NCBI GenBank assembly: GCA_029975915.1
Contig: JARKOC010000533.1
Coordinates: forward strand, 1 to 40,682
Direction: 5' to 3'
DNA from: Bryobacteraceae bacterium
Lineage (GTDB): Bacteria; Acidobacteriota; Terriglobia; Bryobacterales; Bryobacteraceae
DNA: 40,682 bases
The notes under the pieces were generated by a model. The model searched no databases, was not told where the DNA came from, and saw nothing but the letters and a program-made list of their open reading frames with translations. The position numbers were made by a program, and so were the translations under genes. Of the stretch, positions 24,612-32,720 are shown one piece after another. The first letter of the stretch is position 1; each line of letters starts with the position of its first letter.

Positions 24612-27320
24612 TTACCCGGTCATCTTCTGACCCATGGAGATGGCGTTGACCGTCAACAGGAGATCCCGAAGCGCCTCTTCATCGCCGCTTCTGCGCCACT
24701 GGGCAAGCAATTCCACCTGGCGCCGGTGGATCAGCATCAACGCGTTGTGCCGCAGTTCGACCGCCTTCACGAGTCGCGGCCTGCGTCGTTCCGCATCGCC
24801 GCCCAGCAGCGCGCTGACCGTATCCCGCGCAAGTGAATACTCGGAATCGATAGCGCTTATGACGCGGCCACGCAGTTCCTCGTCCGGCGCCAGCGACGCG
24901 TACATCCCCATCACGTCTCTGTTTGCCATCAACAGGCTGGCCTCAACGTTGTGCAGGATGTAGACAAGGAACGGCCAGGTGCTCAGTTCGGAACGGAGTT
25001 GATCCCAGTTCCCTGGCTCCTTCGTCCTCAAATCATGCAGTGCCGAACCGACCCCGAACCATCCTGGCAAGTGGAATCGCGCCTGGCTCCACGAGAAGAC
25101 CCATGGGATCGCCCGCAGGTCATCCAGCGTTGCCCGTCCTGTCCGGCGTGGCGGCCTCGATCCAATTCGCGCATTTTCGATTGCGTCGATCGGTGTGGCC
25201 TGGCGGAAGAAATCGACGAATCCTTCCGACTCCACCAGCCGGCGGTAAGCGGCGTATGAGGCCTTGACTACCCCTGCCCATAGCGGTTCAAGCGGATGGC
25301 TGGCAAATGGCGCGCGCGAATGAATCAGCGACGTCCGCGCCACCCCCGCAAGGAGCCGTTCCAGGTGGAACGTTGCCGTCAGCCGGTTGGCGTACTTCTG
25401 GGCGATCACTTCGCCCTGCTCGGTCACCCGCATGCCGCCCATCTGCGACCCGGCCGGCAGCGCATCCAGGAAGACGTGTGTCGGTCCGGCGCCCCGTCCG
25501 ATGGTTCCTCCCCGTCCATGGAAAAAATCCACGCGGACTCCATGCCGGCGGGCCGCGGCGGCGAGCTTCCTTTGGGCCTGGAGCAGCCCCCAATTCGACG
25601 CCAATATCCCGCCATCCTTATTCGAGTCGCTGTAACCCAGCATGACGGCGATACGCGGCCTGTCCAGGTTGTCGCGGCGCTGCAAGTGCCTCAGTGACCG
25701 TTGTGTCACAGGGTGCGTGATCCAGGATTCAAAGATCGAGTCGCAGTGTTCAAGGTCGGCGATAGTCTCGAACAGCGGCGACACCGGCAGTTCGCAGTAA
25801 GGGCCATCACCTGAGTCCGCGAGCAACCCCGCCTCTCGCGCGACAAGGTAGACAGCCAGCAGATCGGCCGCGCACCGCGTCATGGAAACGATCACATTGC
25901 CGATGCCCTCGGCGCCGTACTGATCCATGTGGGTGCGCAGACGGCGAAACAGCTCGACAAGTGTGCGGGACTCGTCAGGCAGGTCCATCCGGTGCCCGGC
26001 AAACGGACGAAGCGACTCTAGCTCCCTGCTCAGAAAATCGAGCTTCTCCTCCGGACTCCAGCCGGGGTATCCGGCCTCGGCCGCTCCCGATGCGGTGAGC
26101 AGTCCGTCGATGGCCCGGTCGAAGTAGGAACTATTCTGCCTGATGTCAAGCTCGGCCAGGTGGAAGCCGAAGGCCCTGACCTGTGCCGCAACCGGGCGTA
26201 CATCCAGGTCGGCGACCGTTGACGCCCCGGATTCGCGCAGGGAGGATTCAAGGACATCGAGGTCTTCCAGCAGCTCGGCCGGCGTTCTATACGGATGCGC
26301 GCCTTGCCCGGATGCCGTCGACTTCAGCCGGATCGTCATCAGGTTGATCAACTGTCGCCACGGCTCGCCGGGGTTGCGGGCAATCAGCGCAGCGGCCTCG
26401 GGCCCGATGGCATCGCCGAGATCGGCGATGCGTTCCAGCAGAGTGGCGGGGGCTCCAGTCGAACCGGATAGGCTCAACTTCGCTCCAAGGCGCCGCAGGC
26501 CATCGAGCAATTTGGACAAGGCGGATTCCCGGAGGATGAGCAGCGTGTTGGCTGTCAGCTCCGGGGTCACGAACGGGTGGCCATCGCGATCCCCGCCCAC
26601 CCAACTGCCAAAATTCAGCCGGGGCAGCGGGGGCGCGCCGGACTGGAACACCGAACTCCAGGCGTACTGAAACCGCAGATCGAGCAACTCGACCGCTTCC
26701 GGGAAGACGTTTCGCAAATAGTGAAGGCTGTTGCGCACCTCGCTGTCCACATCCGGACGTTCCAGGAATATCTCGCCGGTGCGCCAGAGCAGTTCCAGCG
26801 CCGCGCGCAGGCGCCGGTTGAACAGGGCGAGTTCGAGATCGGTGAAGTTGGCTTTGTCGCGCTCGACGAGAAGCAGATAGATCGCGCGATGGTGTTCGAG
26901 CACCGTCGCCCGCTTGGCCTCGGTCGGGTGTGCCGTCAGCACCGGCTCCACCCGGACCGCCGGCAGAAACGCCCGTATCTCTGCCTCGGAGAACCCCCGC
27001 CGCCGGAGTTCACTCAGGTAATAGAGCCAAAGACCTGGCTCCGACTCGCCCCGCCGTGGATCCTCGGCCCGTCGTCGGATCTGATTCGCCGTGTTCTCTT
27101 CGACGATGTCCAATAGTTGAAAAACGATGGACAAAGCCTGAAGACGGCGGTCGGTGATGGATGAATCCGTTGGGACTCCATCGAAACAGCTCTCAATGAA
27201 CGCGGCCGTGTCGTGGTCGCCCTCGGCACGGAGGACGTCCGCGAACGCCCGGCGCATGAATTGGAAATCGCTGGTCCATTTGCGGAAGCCTTCGCTTAGG
27301 GGGTTCGCGTCATCAACCAT
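24612..27320 (-). CDS. ppc: Phosphoenolpyruvate carboxylase
   Basis: 902 residues, normal for bacterial PEPC. Cytosolic, PEP + bicarbonate to oxaloacetate + phosphate; replenishes the TCA cycle and feeds aspartate (compare asd at 4.3 kb). Catalytic His131 in VLTAHPTEAKR; GSWVGGDRDGHPFVTPE; VMLGYSDSNKDGG then ILASNWGLLQAQ; the glycine-rich FFHGRGGTIGRGAGPTH loop; and IPWVFSWSQARFHLPGWFGVGSAL (seen as IPWVFSWSQAR and LPGWFGVGSAL). Ends in KMTG, a variant of the usual C-terminal (R)NTG. The start ATG 27320 has only a weak AGAG-type ribosome site. It is a single gene, divergent from the deacetylase. Confidence 0.96.
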   Translation of the reverse strand: MVDDANPLSEGFRKWTSDFQFMRRAFADVLRAEGDHDTAAFIESCFDGVPTDSSITDRRLQALSIVFQLLDIVEENTANQIRRRAEDPRRGESEPGLWLYYLSELRRRGFSEAEIRAFLPAVRVEPVLTAHPTEAKRATVLEHHRAIYLLLVERDKANFTDLELALFNRRLRAALELLWRTGEIFLERPDVDSEVRNSLHYLRNVFPEAVELLDLRFQYAWSSVFQSGAPPLPRLNFGSWVGGDRDGHPFVTPELTANTLLILRESALSKLLDGLRRLGAKLSLSGSTGAPATLLERIADLGDAIGPEAAALIARNPGEPWRQLINLMTIRLKSTASGQGAHPYRTPAELLEDLDVLESSLRESGASTVADLDVRPVAAQVRAFGFHLAELDIRQNSSYFDRAIDGLLTASGAAEAGYPGWSPEEKLDFLSRELESLRPFAGHRMDLPDESRTLVELFRRLRTHMDQYGAEGIGNVIVSMTRCAADLLAVYLVAREAGLLADSGDGPYCELPVSPLFETIADLEHCDSIFESWITHPVTQRSLRHLQRRDNLDRPRIAVMLGYSDSNKDGGILASNWGLLQAQRKLAAAARRHGVRVDFFHGRGGTIGRGAGPTHVFLDALPAGSQMGGMRVTEQGEVIAQKYANRLTATFHLERLLAGVARTSLIHSRAPFASHPLEPLWAGVVKASYAAYRRLVESEGFVDFFRQATPIDAIENARIGSRPPRRTGRATLDDLRAIPWVFSWSQARFHLPGWFGVGSALHDLRTKEPGNWDQLRSELSTWPFLVYILHNVEASLLMANRDVMGMYASLAPDEELRGRVISAIDSEYSLARDTVSALLGGDAERRRPRLVKAVELRHNALMLIHRRQVELLAQWRRSGDEEALRDLLLTVNAISMGQKMTG

Positions 27321-27372
27321 CTCTTGATTCTCTCGTACCCGGCTGTTACATGCGTCCGGGCAGCGGGGGTGG

Positions 27373-27378
27373 TAGGAT
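27373..27378 (+). promoter_or_regulatory. -10-like box (TAGGAT) 7 nt before the deacetylase start
   Basis: TAGGAT, CTTCCGC, then ATG at 27386. The TAGGA could also act as a poor ribosome site, so the leaderless reading is not unique here. No -35 seen. Confidence 0.35.
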
Positions 27379-27385
27379 CTTCCGC

Positions 27386-28195
27386 ATGAGACGCCACCTT
27401 CCGAAGTTCATCGCATTGTCGCTCTTTGTTTGCCTCCAACTCGCCGGGCAAACCGCGGCGGACGGGTTCGCGTGGCCTGAAGGAAAACGCGTGGCCGTGA
27501 GCTTCTCGTTCGACGACGCTCGGGCATCCCAGGTGGATGCCGGCGTGCCGCTGTTCGACAAATATGGCGCGCGGGTGACCTTCTACGTCAACCCGCGGAA
27601 CATGGAAAAGAAGCTGGACGCCTGGAAAAGCGCGGCGAAAAAGGGCTACGAATTGGGCAACCATTCGGATCAGCATCCCTGCACGGGGAACTTCGTCTGG
27701 TCGCGGACACGAGCCCTCGAAGATTACACGCTCGACCGTATGAGGTGCGAACTCGCCTCAACCAGCGTGACCATCGAGAAGATGGTTGGCGTCAAACCAT
27801 CGACATTCGCTTACCCATGCGGCCAGAAGTTCGTCGGCCGCGGCCTCGATACGAAGAGCTACATCCCCGTTGTGGCCGAACTGTTCCTGGCCGGGCGCGG
27901 ATTCCGCGATGAAGTCGCCAACGATCCCTCATACGTCGATCTCGCCCAGACCATGGGCATCGACTCCGACGGTCTCAGCTTCGACCAGATGAAGGCGATC
28001 GTCGAAACGGCGCGCCAGAATAACGGCTGGGTGGTCTTCGCCGGCCACGACATCGCCGCGAAACCAGCCCGCCAGGTGACCGAAATCGCCTCGCTCGAAC
28101 AGTTCATCAAGTACGCCCAGGACCCCGCCAACCTCGTCTGGCTCGACACGGTCGAGCGCGTCGCCCGGCACATTCGGTCCAAGCGCGCGAAATGA
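27386..28195 (+). CDS. Secreted polysaccharide deacetylase (NodB homology)
   Basis: 269 residues from ATG 27386 (MRRHLPKFIALSLFVCLQLAG, a signal peptide); the frame opens at 27350 but the upstream residues are not signal-like. NodB motifs: 1 VSFSFDDARAS (catalytic base and metal Asp), 2 GNHSDQHPC (metal-binding H-S-D-Q-H), 3 TFAYPCGQKF. Later metal/catalytic block WVVFAGHDIAAKP carries the His of motif 5. Relatives remove N- or O-acetyl groups from chitin, peptidoglycan or plant polysaccharides. This one, exported and near polysaccharide genes, probably acts on an external or envelope glycan. Stop codon 3 bp from the converging hydrolase stop. Confidence 0.9.
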   Translation: MRRHLPKFIALSLFVCLQLAGQTAADGFAWPEGKRVAVSFSFDDARASQVDAGVPLFDKYGARVTFYVNPRNMEKKLDAWKSAAKKGYELGNHSDQHPCTGNFVWSRTRALEDYTLDRMRCELASTSVTIEKMVGVKPSTFAYPCGQKFVGRGLDTKSYIPVVAELFLAGRGFRDEVANDPSYVDLAQTMGIDSDGLSFDQMKAIVETARQNNGWVVFAGHDIAAKPARQVTEIASLEQFIKYAQDPANLVWLDTVERVARHIRSKRAK

Positions 28196-28198
28196 TCC

Positions 28199-29050
28199 TT
28201 AGCGCGCCGGCTTGAGCAAACCCTGCGCATCGAGCCAGTCGCCTAGCCGGTCGATCCAGCCATCCACCGGCAGGTTCTTCTTTCTCATCCCGAAGCCGTG
28301 GCCGCCCTTCGCGTAGATGTGCAGCTCGGCGGACAGTTTCGCGTCCTTATAGGCGTTATAGAGACGGACGCTTGTCTTGGCCGGCACGACCGTGGCATCG
28401 TCGTCGGCGTGGACGAGGAAGATCGGCGGCGAAGCCGGCGTGACGTTCAACTCGGGCGGCATGGCGGCGTAGATCGGCGCCGAGAAGTCGGGGCGGGCCG
28501 AAGCGTCCCCCGTCAGCGTCACGCCAACAGTCACCCAGCCTCCCGCTGAAAAGCCCATGATGCCGATGCGGTGCGGATCGATCTTGAACTCGGCAGCCCT
28601 CCGCCTGACCAATCGAACCGCCTCCTCGCCATCTGCCACGCCCATGGCGATGGCCTGCTTCCGGCGCTCCGCCATCACCTGCGCGTCCTTCGACGCCTCA
28701 TCGCCGGTTTGCATGACGCGATACTTCAGGACAAACGCCGTCACGCCGCGCTCATTGAGCCATCGCGCAACTTCGTGGCCTTCATGGTCGATGGCGAGAA
28801 TGCGGAAACCTCCGCCGGGCGCAATGATCATCGCCGTCCCGTTCGCCTTTCCCGCTGGCGGCAGGTGCGGGATGAGAACGGGCTTGACGACGTTGCTGAC
28901 ACGCCGGATGTCATCCTTCGGGCCGACCGCCTCCGATTCGGTGTGCGTCCACGATTCCGAGCCGGGCGCGGGTCCGGAATACAAGGCGATGATTGGTGAT
29001 TGTGCGTTCAACATGGCTGTGGATGCGATGAACAGGGCGGCGAGTCTCAT
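28199..29050 (-). CDS. Secreted alpha/beta hydrolase (acetyl-esterase/BD-FAE-like)
   Basis: 283 residues from ATG 29050; the longer frame (to 29185) overlaps the divergent M28 gene and is not signal-like, whereas MRLAALFIASTAMLNAQ is a signal peptide. Oxyanion region MIIAPGGGFRILA, nucleophile Ser in IGIMGFSAGGW, Asp in LVHADDDATV, His in GGHGFG: a full catalytic triad. Family members deacetylate or deferuloylate xylan and related sugars. Together with the deacetylase on the opposite strand it fits glycan de-esterification, but the substrate is not shown by the sequence. A TAGAAT box lies 11 nt before the start. Confidence 0.88.
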   Translation of the reverse strand: MRLAALFIASTAMLNAQSPIIALYSGPAPGSESWTHTESEAVGPKDDIRRVSNVVKPVLIPHLPPAGKANGTAMIIAPGGGFRILAIDHEGHEVARWLNERGVTAFVLKYRVMQTGDEASKDAQVMAERRKQAIAMGVADGEEAVRLVRRRAAEFKIDPHRIGIMGFSAGGWVTVGVTLTGDASARPDFSAPIYAAMPPELNVTPASPPIFLVHADDDATVVPAKTSVRLYNAYKDAKLSAELHIYAKGGHGFGMRKKNLPVDGWIDRLGDWLDAQGLLKPAR

Positions 29051-29121
29051 GGCGATAAGCGATTCTATCACCCCCCGCCGGGAGGCCTCTGGCGTGCTGC
29101 TACGATTGAAGGATTCCCGCC

Positions 29122-30621
29122 ATGAGAACCACGATCCTTCTCGCCTTGGCCGCCGCGCTGCTTCAGCCGGCGATTGGCCAGACACCCGCCGTCTCCGCCA
29201 AAAAGCCCACCGGCCGGAAACTGGCCGCCCCCGCCGCCGCCCCCGATGAGAAGCGTCTCATTGGCGCCGTCTCCGCCGATTCGATGCGCGGCGATGTCTC
29301 TTTTCTGGCCTCCGATCTCCTTGAAGGCCGCGATACTCCGTCCCGCGGCCTGGAGATCGCCGCCGAGTACCTGGCATCTCAATTCCGGGCATTGGGCCTG
29401 AAATCCGCATCTGGAAGCGGTTACTTCCAGGTGGCCGATTACGTTCTCGTTTCACCCTCGATGGCAGGTTTGGCGTTGACGCTGGAGTCGGCCTCGGAGA
29501 AGTTCGAGGTCAAGACGGACCGCTTGATGGTCACGGCGGATCACGCCGGTGAGGGCGTGGATTTGGAGGTCGTAGCCGTCGATCTCTCTCAACCCTTGCC
29601 TGCGCGCGCCGCCGTTGAAGGCAAAGCCGTTCTGCTCAAATCGGCCGGGCGGATTTCGCCCGCCAGGCGCGATGAAATCCGGTCGATGGGCGCGGCGGTG
29701 ATCATCTCCTTCACGCCCTTTCTCTCCAGGCGGCCGCAGTTGCGGGAGGCGGGCGAAGCGGCCAAGGGGTTGACGCCCATCGTCGCCATTCAGGATTCGG
29801 AACTGCAGCAGAAACTGGACACGGCGGGTCCTCTGAAATTGACCTACAAGATCCCTGCCCCGGCGGTCGAAAAGCTGAAGCTGAAAAACGTCCTCGCCGT
29901 TCTGGAAGGTTCCGATCCCACGCTCAAATCCACTTATCTCATCCTCAGCGGACACTACGACCACACCGGCGTCCTGCCGCGCGGCGACGGCGACCGCATC
30001 AACAACGGCGCCAACGACGACGCCAGCGGCGCCTCGGTCGTTCTCGAAATCGCCCGCGCCTTCCAACGCACCGGGCTTAAACCGAAACGGTCCATCGTCT
30101 TCGCTTTGTGGTTCGGCGAGGAAAAAGGCCTGTTCGGTTCCCGCTACTACGCCGCCCACCCGCTCTTCCCGCTCAAGGACACCGTGGCCATGATCAACTT
30201 CGAGCATATGGGCCGGACCGACGACAACGAAGGTTCCACCAAGGGCCGCATGTCGATGACCGGCTTCGACTACACAGATATCGGCGCCACTCTCGCCCAG
30301 GCTGGCAAGGTTGTCGGCATCGAAGTCTACAAGCACGAAAAGAACAGCGACCCGTTCTTCGCCGCCAGCGACAACCAGCCCTTCGCCGACGCAGGCATTC
30401 CCGCCCATGCCGCGCTCGGCTGCTTCATCTTCCCCGACTACCACCGCCCCGGCGACGAATGGCACAAACTCGATTACGACAACATGGCCCAGTTGACCCG
30501 TGTCGCGGCCCTCACCGCCTGGCGGATCTGCAACAACCCCAAAGCCCCCGCCTGGAACCAGTCGAATCCGAGGACGGAACGCTACGTCAAGGCCGCGCAA
30601 GCGCTCCTCGCCTCCAAATAG
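29122..30621 (+). CDS. M28-family zinc aminopeptidase with PA domain, secreted
   Basis: 499 residues; ATG 29122 with GAAGGA about 9 nt upstream. Residues 1-20 are a signal peptide (ending IGQ). Residues about 100-230 form a PA-like insert domain. Two-zinc site: LSGHYDHTG, NNGANDDASGASVVLEIARA, WFGEEKGLFGS (catalytic Glu-Glu), INFEHMGR where Glu replaces the usual Asp, and DYHRPGDEWHKL (last His). Family members release N-terminal amino acids in the periplasm or outside the cell. Length and order of domains are typical of the acidobacterial and Bacteroidota M28 peptidases. A TACGAT box lies 15 nt upstream of the ATG. Confidence 0.92.
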   Translation: MRTTILLALAAALLQPAIGQTPAVSAKKPTGRKLAAPAAAPDEKRLIGAVSADSMRGDVSFLASDLLEGRDTPSRGLEIAAEYLASQFRALGLKSASGSGYFQVADYVLVSPSMAGLALTLESASEKFEVKTDRLMVTADHAGEGVDLEVVAVDLSQPLPARAAVEGKAVLLKSAGRISPARRDEIRSMGAAVIISFTPFLSRRPQLREAGEAAKGLTPIVAIQDSELQQKLDTAGPLKLTYKIPAPAVEKLKLKNVLAVLEGSDPTLKSTYLILSGHYDHTGVLPRGDGDRINNGANDDASGASVVLEIARAFQRTGLKPKRSIVFALWFGEEKGLFGSRYYAAHPLFPLKDTVAMINFEHMGRTDDNEGSTKGRMSMTGFDYTDIGATLAQAGKVVGIEVYKHEKNSDPFFAASDNQPFADAGIPAHAALGCFIFPDYHRPGDEWHKLDYDNMAQLTRVAALTAWRICNNPKAPAWNQSNPRTERYVKAAQALLASK

Positions 30622-30681
30622 CGCGGCTTGCTCTCCGGCAGTCGAACCTGATGTCGTCAGGCTCCTGCCGTCCGCTCACTC

Positions 30682-31011
30682 CTACCGCAGTTCCATCCTC
30701 AATTCCATCTTGATCTGGTCCTTCAACTCCATCCGGAGTTCGGACTTCAACTCCTGCCGCAACTCCTGCTTCAGGTCCATCTTGAGTTCCTGCCGCAATT
30801 CGGCCCGCAACTCCTGCTTCAGGTCCTGCTTCAGTTGCACGCGGATCTCCTGCCTGATCTCCTCGGCAATCTCGCGCCGCATCTGCTGAATCTGCGCCTG
30901 CGTCACCGGCGGCGCCGGCCTTGGATGCTCCGGCTTCGCCGCTGGCGATTGCTTTGTCTGCGCCGGCAACGGCGTTGCGGCCAATAACGTCCAGAACACC
31001 CTTCTAAACAC
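30682..31011 (-). CDS. Secreted highly charged helix protein (E-L-K/R-x repeats), unknown function
   Basis: 109 residues starting with GTG 31011, preceded by a strong ribosome site (GAGGAGG, 5-6 nt spacer), which supports a real gene. Residues 1-18 (MFRRVFWTLLAATPLPAQ) are signal-like; 19-38 are Pro/Ala rich; from about 45 to the end the sequence is a run of tetrads such as QDLKQELRAELRQELKMDLK. The i/i+4 pairing of Glu with Lys/Arg predicts one long, stable, water-exposed alpha-helix (single alpha-helix or low-valence coiled coil). The protein may act as a spacer or scaffold in the periplasm. The gene is divergent from the sulfatase at 31044 with overlapping promoters. No family recognised. 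Confidence 0.75.
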   Translation of the reverse strand: MFRRVFWTLLAATPLPAQTKQSPAAKPEHPRPAPPVTQAQIQQMRREIAEEIRQEIRVQLKQDLKQELRAELRQELKMDLKQELRQELKSELRMELKDQIKMELRMELR

Positions 31012-31030
31012 TTCGGCCTCCTCATCGGGC

Positions 31031-31036
31031 TATATT
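31031..31036 (+). promoter_or_regulatory. -10-like box (TATATT) upstream of the third sulfatase
   Basis: TATATT ends 7 nt before GTG 31044 and 10 nt before ATG 31047. No ribosome site precedes either codon. The 33-bp gap is shared with the divergent helix-protein gene. Confidence 0.45.
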
Positions 31037-31043
31037 CGTCTCT

Positions 31044-32612
31044 GTGATGACCCGACGCGATTTTACCTCTCTCCTGGCTGGCGCAGCCGCTCCCGCGCCC
31101 AGCCGTCGCAAGCGGCCCAATTTTGTCGTCATCCTGGCCGACGACCTCGGCTACTCGGACATCAGCCCCTATGGCGGCGAAATCTCCACGCCAAACCTCG
31201 ACCGCCTCGCCGGCCGTGGCGTCCGTTTCTCGCAGTTTTACAATTGCGCCCGCTGCTGCCCAACCCGCGCCACTTTGCTCACCGGCTTGTACCCCCATCA
31301 GGCCGGCGTCGGCCACATGATCCAGAACCGCGGCCTGCCCTCCTATCAGGGCTATCTCAACCGCCGCTCGGTAACCATCGCCGAAGCACTCAAGCCCGCC
31401 GGCTACACAACATTGATGTCCGGCAAGTGGCACGTCGGCGAGAACCGCCCATACTGGCCCACCGATCGCGGCTTCGACCGCTACTTCGGCCTCATCAGCG
31501 GTGCATCCAGCTACTTCGAACTGTCCCAGGGCCGCAAGATGGCCCTCGACGACAAGCCATATACGCCCGAAAAGGGCAAGTTCTACATGACCGACGCCAT
31601 CTCGGACCATGCCGTCGACATGGTCCGTTCAGCGGCGGCGAAGCCGAATCCGTTCTTCCTCTACCTCGCATACACTGCCCCGCATTGGCCTCTCCACGCC
31701 CTGCCCGAGGACATCGAAAAGTACCGCGGCAAGTACATGAAGGGCTGGGACGTCCTCCGCCACGAGCGCCATGAGCGCCAGGTCGCCATGGGTCTGGTCA
31801 GCCGCTCGTGGGGCATCTCGCCGCGCGATGAAGGCGTGCCAGCCTGGGATTCGTTGAACCAGGCGCAGAAACAGGAATGGGATCTGCGCATGGCCGTCTA
31901 CGCCGCCCAGGTGGACCGGATGGATCGTGGCATCGGGCGTGTTCTTAGCGAAATTGAGAAGTCGGGCCACTCCGAAGATACGTTCGTTCTCTTCGTGGCC
32001 GACAACGGCGGATGCGCCGAGGAAAACATCGGCGGCGAAAAAGCCGCGAAATCGCCCGTGCCCGGCGGCCCCGATTCATTCACCAGCTACCGCAAACCCT
32101 GGGCCGGCGCTTCCAACACCCCGTTCCGGAAGTGGAAACAATTCACCCATGAGGGCGGCATCTCCACCCCCGCGATCGCCTCTTACCCCCGCGCCATCCG
32201 CCAGCCCGGCGCGATCACGAATGAAGTCGGGCACGTGGCGGATATCATGCCCACGCTTCTCGACCTCGCCGGCGCCAATTACCCTTCCTCAAACCAGGGC
32301 CAGCCTGTCCAGCCCATGGAGGGCACGTCTCTCAACACATGCCTCATCCACGGCGGCGGAATCCCGCGCAATGCGCCCGGCCTTTTCTGGGAACACCAGG
32401 GCCACAAAGCCTTCCGTCAGGGATCGTGGAAACTGGTCGCCAGCAACCGCCAGCAGTGGGAACTTTACAACCTTGCGCCCGACCGCTGCGAGCTCACCAA
32501 CCTCGCCGCCAAGGATCCTCAGCGAGTGAACCAAATGGTCCAGGAATGGCAGCGCTGGGCCACCCGTTGCGGCGTCGTCGAATTCGACTCGCTCCCCAAG
32601 GCCCAGGCCTGA
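31044..32612 (+). CDS. Arylsulfatase, Tat-exported
   Basis: 522 residues if the GTG at 31044 is used, 521 from ATG 31047; the TATATT box spacing slightly favours the GTG. The N-terminus MMTRRDFTSLLAGAAAPAPS is a Tat-type signal. Metal Asp-Asp in VILADDLGYSDISPYGGEI (residues 33-34). Maturation motif Cys71-Cys-Pro-Thr-Arg then ATLLTGLYPHQAGVGHM, the classical arylsulfatase A form. VADNGGCAEENIGG and EGGISTPAIASYP give the rest of the site, and the C-terminus is RQGSWKLVASNRQQWELYNL. Longest and most typical arylsulfatase of the three in the window. A CTCCGCC/GGCGGAG stem follows at 32630-32654. Confidence 0.92.
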   Translation: MMTRRDFTSLLAGAAAPAPSRRKRPNFVVILADDLGYSDISPYGGEISTPNLDRLAGRGVRFSQFYNCARCCPTRATLLTGLYPHQAGVGHMIQNRGLPSYQGYLNRRSVTIAEALKPAGYTTLMSGKWHVGENRPYWPTDRGFDRYFGLISGASSYFELSQGRKMALDDKPYTPEKGKFYMTDAISDHAVDMVRSAAAKPNPFFLYLAYTAPHWPLHALPEDIEKYRGKYMKGWDVLRHERHERQVAMGLVSRSWGISPRDEGVPAWDSLNQAQKQEWDLRMAVYAAQVDRMDRGIGRVLSEIEKSGHSEDTFVLFVADNGGCAEENIGGEKAAKSPVPGGPDSFTSYRKPWAGASNTPFRKWKQFTHEGGISTPAIASYPRAIRQPGAITNEVGHVADIMPTLLDLAGANYPSSNQGQPVQPMEGTSLNTCLIHGGGIPRNAPGLFWEHQGHKAFRQGSWKLVASNRQQWELYNLAPDRCELTNLAAKDPQRVNQMVQEWQRWATRCGVVEFDSLPKAQA

Positions 32613-32629
32613 CACGCTCCGCCGTCGCA

Positions 32630-32654
32630 CTCCGCCGCCCCCCGGTTGGCGGAG
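32630..32654. terminator. Stem-loop after the third sulfatase
   Basis: CTCCGCC (32630-32636) pairs with GGCGGAG (32648-32654), 11-nt C-rich loop, no T-run. It may reduce read-through into the TPR lipoprotein gene. Confidence 0.4.
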
Positions 32655-32720
32655 CCTGGGATCTCACCGTTCTCTGGCAGTCCTTATGGCTACAATTGGG
32701 CCAAGAGGAGGCATCGAAGG

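Noticed and set aside
29452..30600. 382-codon minus-strand ORF opposite the M28 peptidase
   Set aside because: Antisense to a clear zinc peptidase; no recognisable motif.
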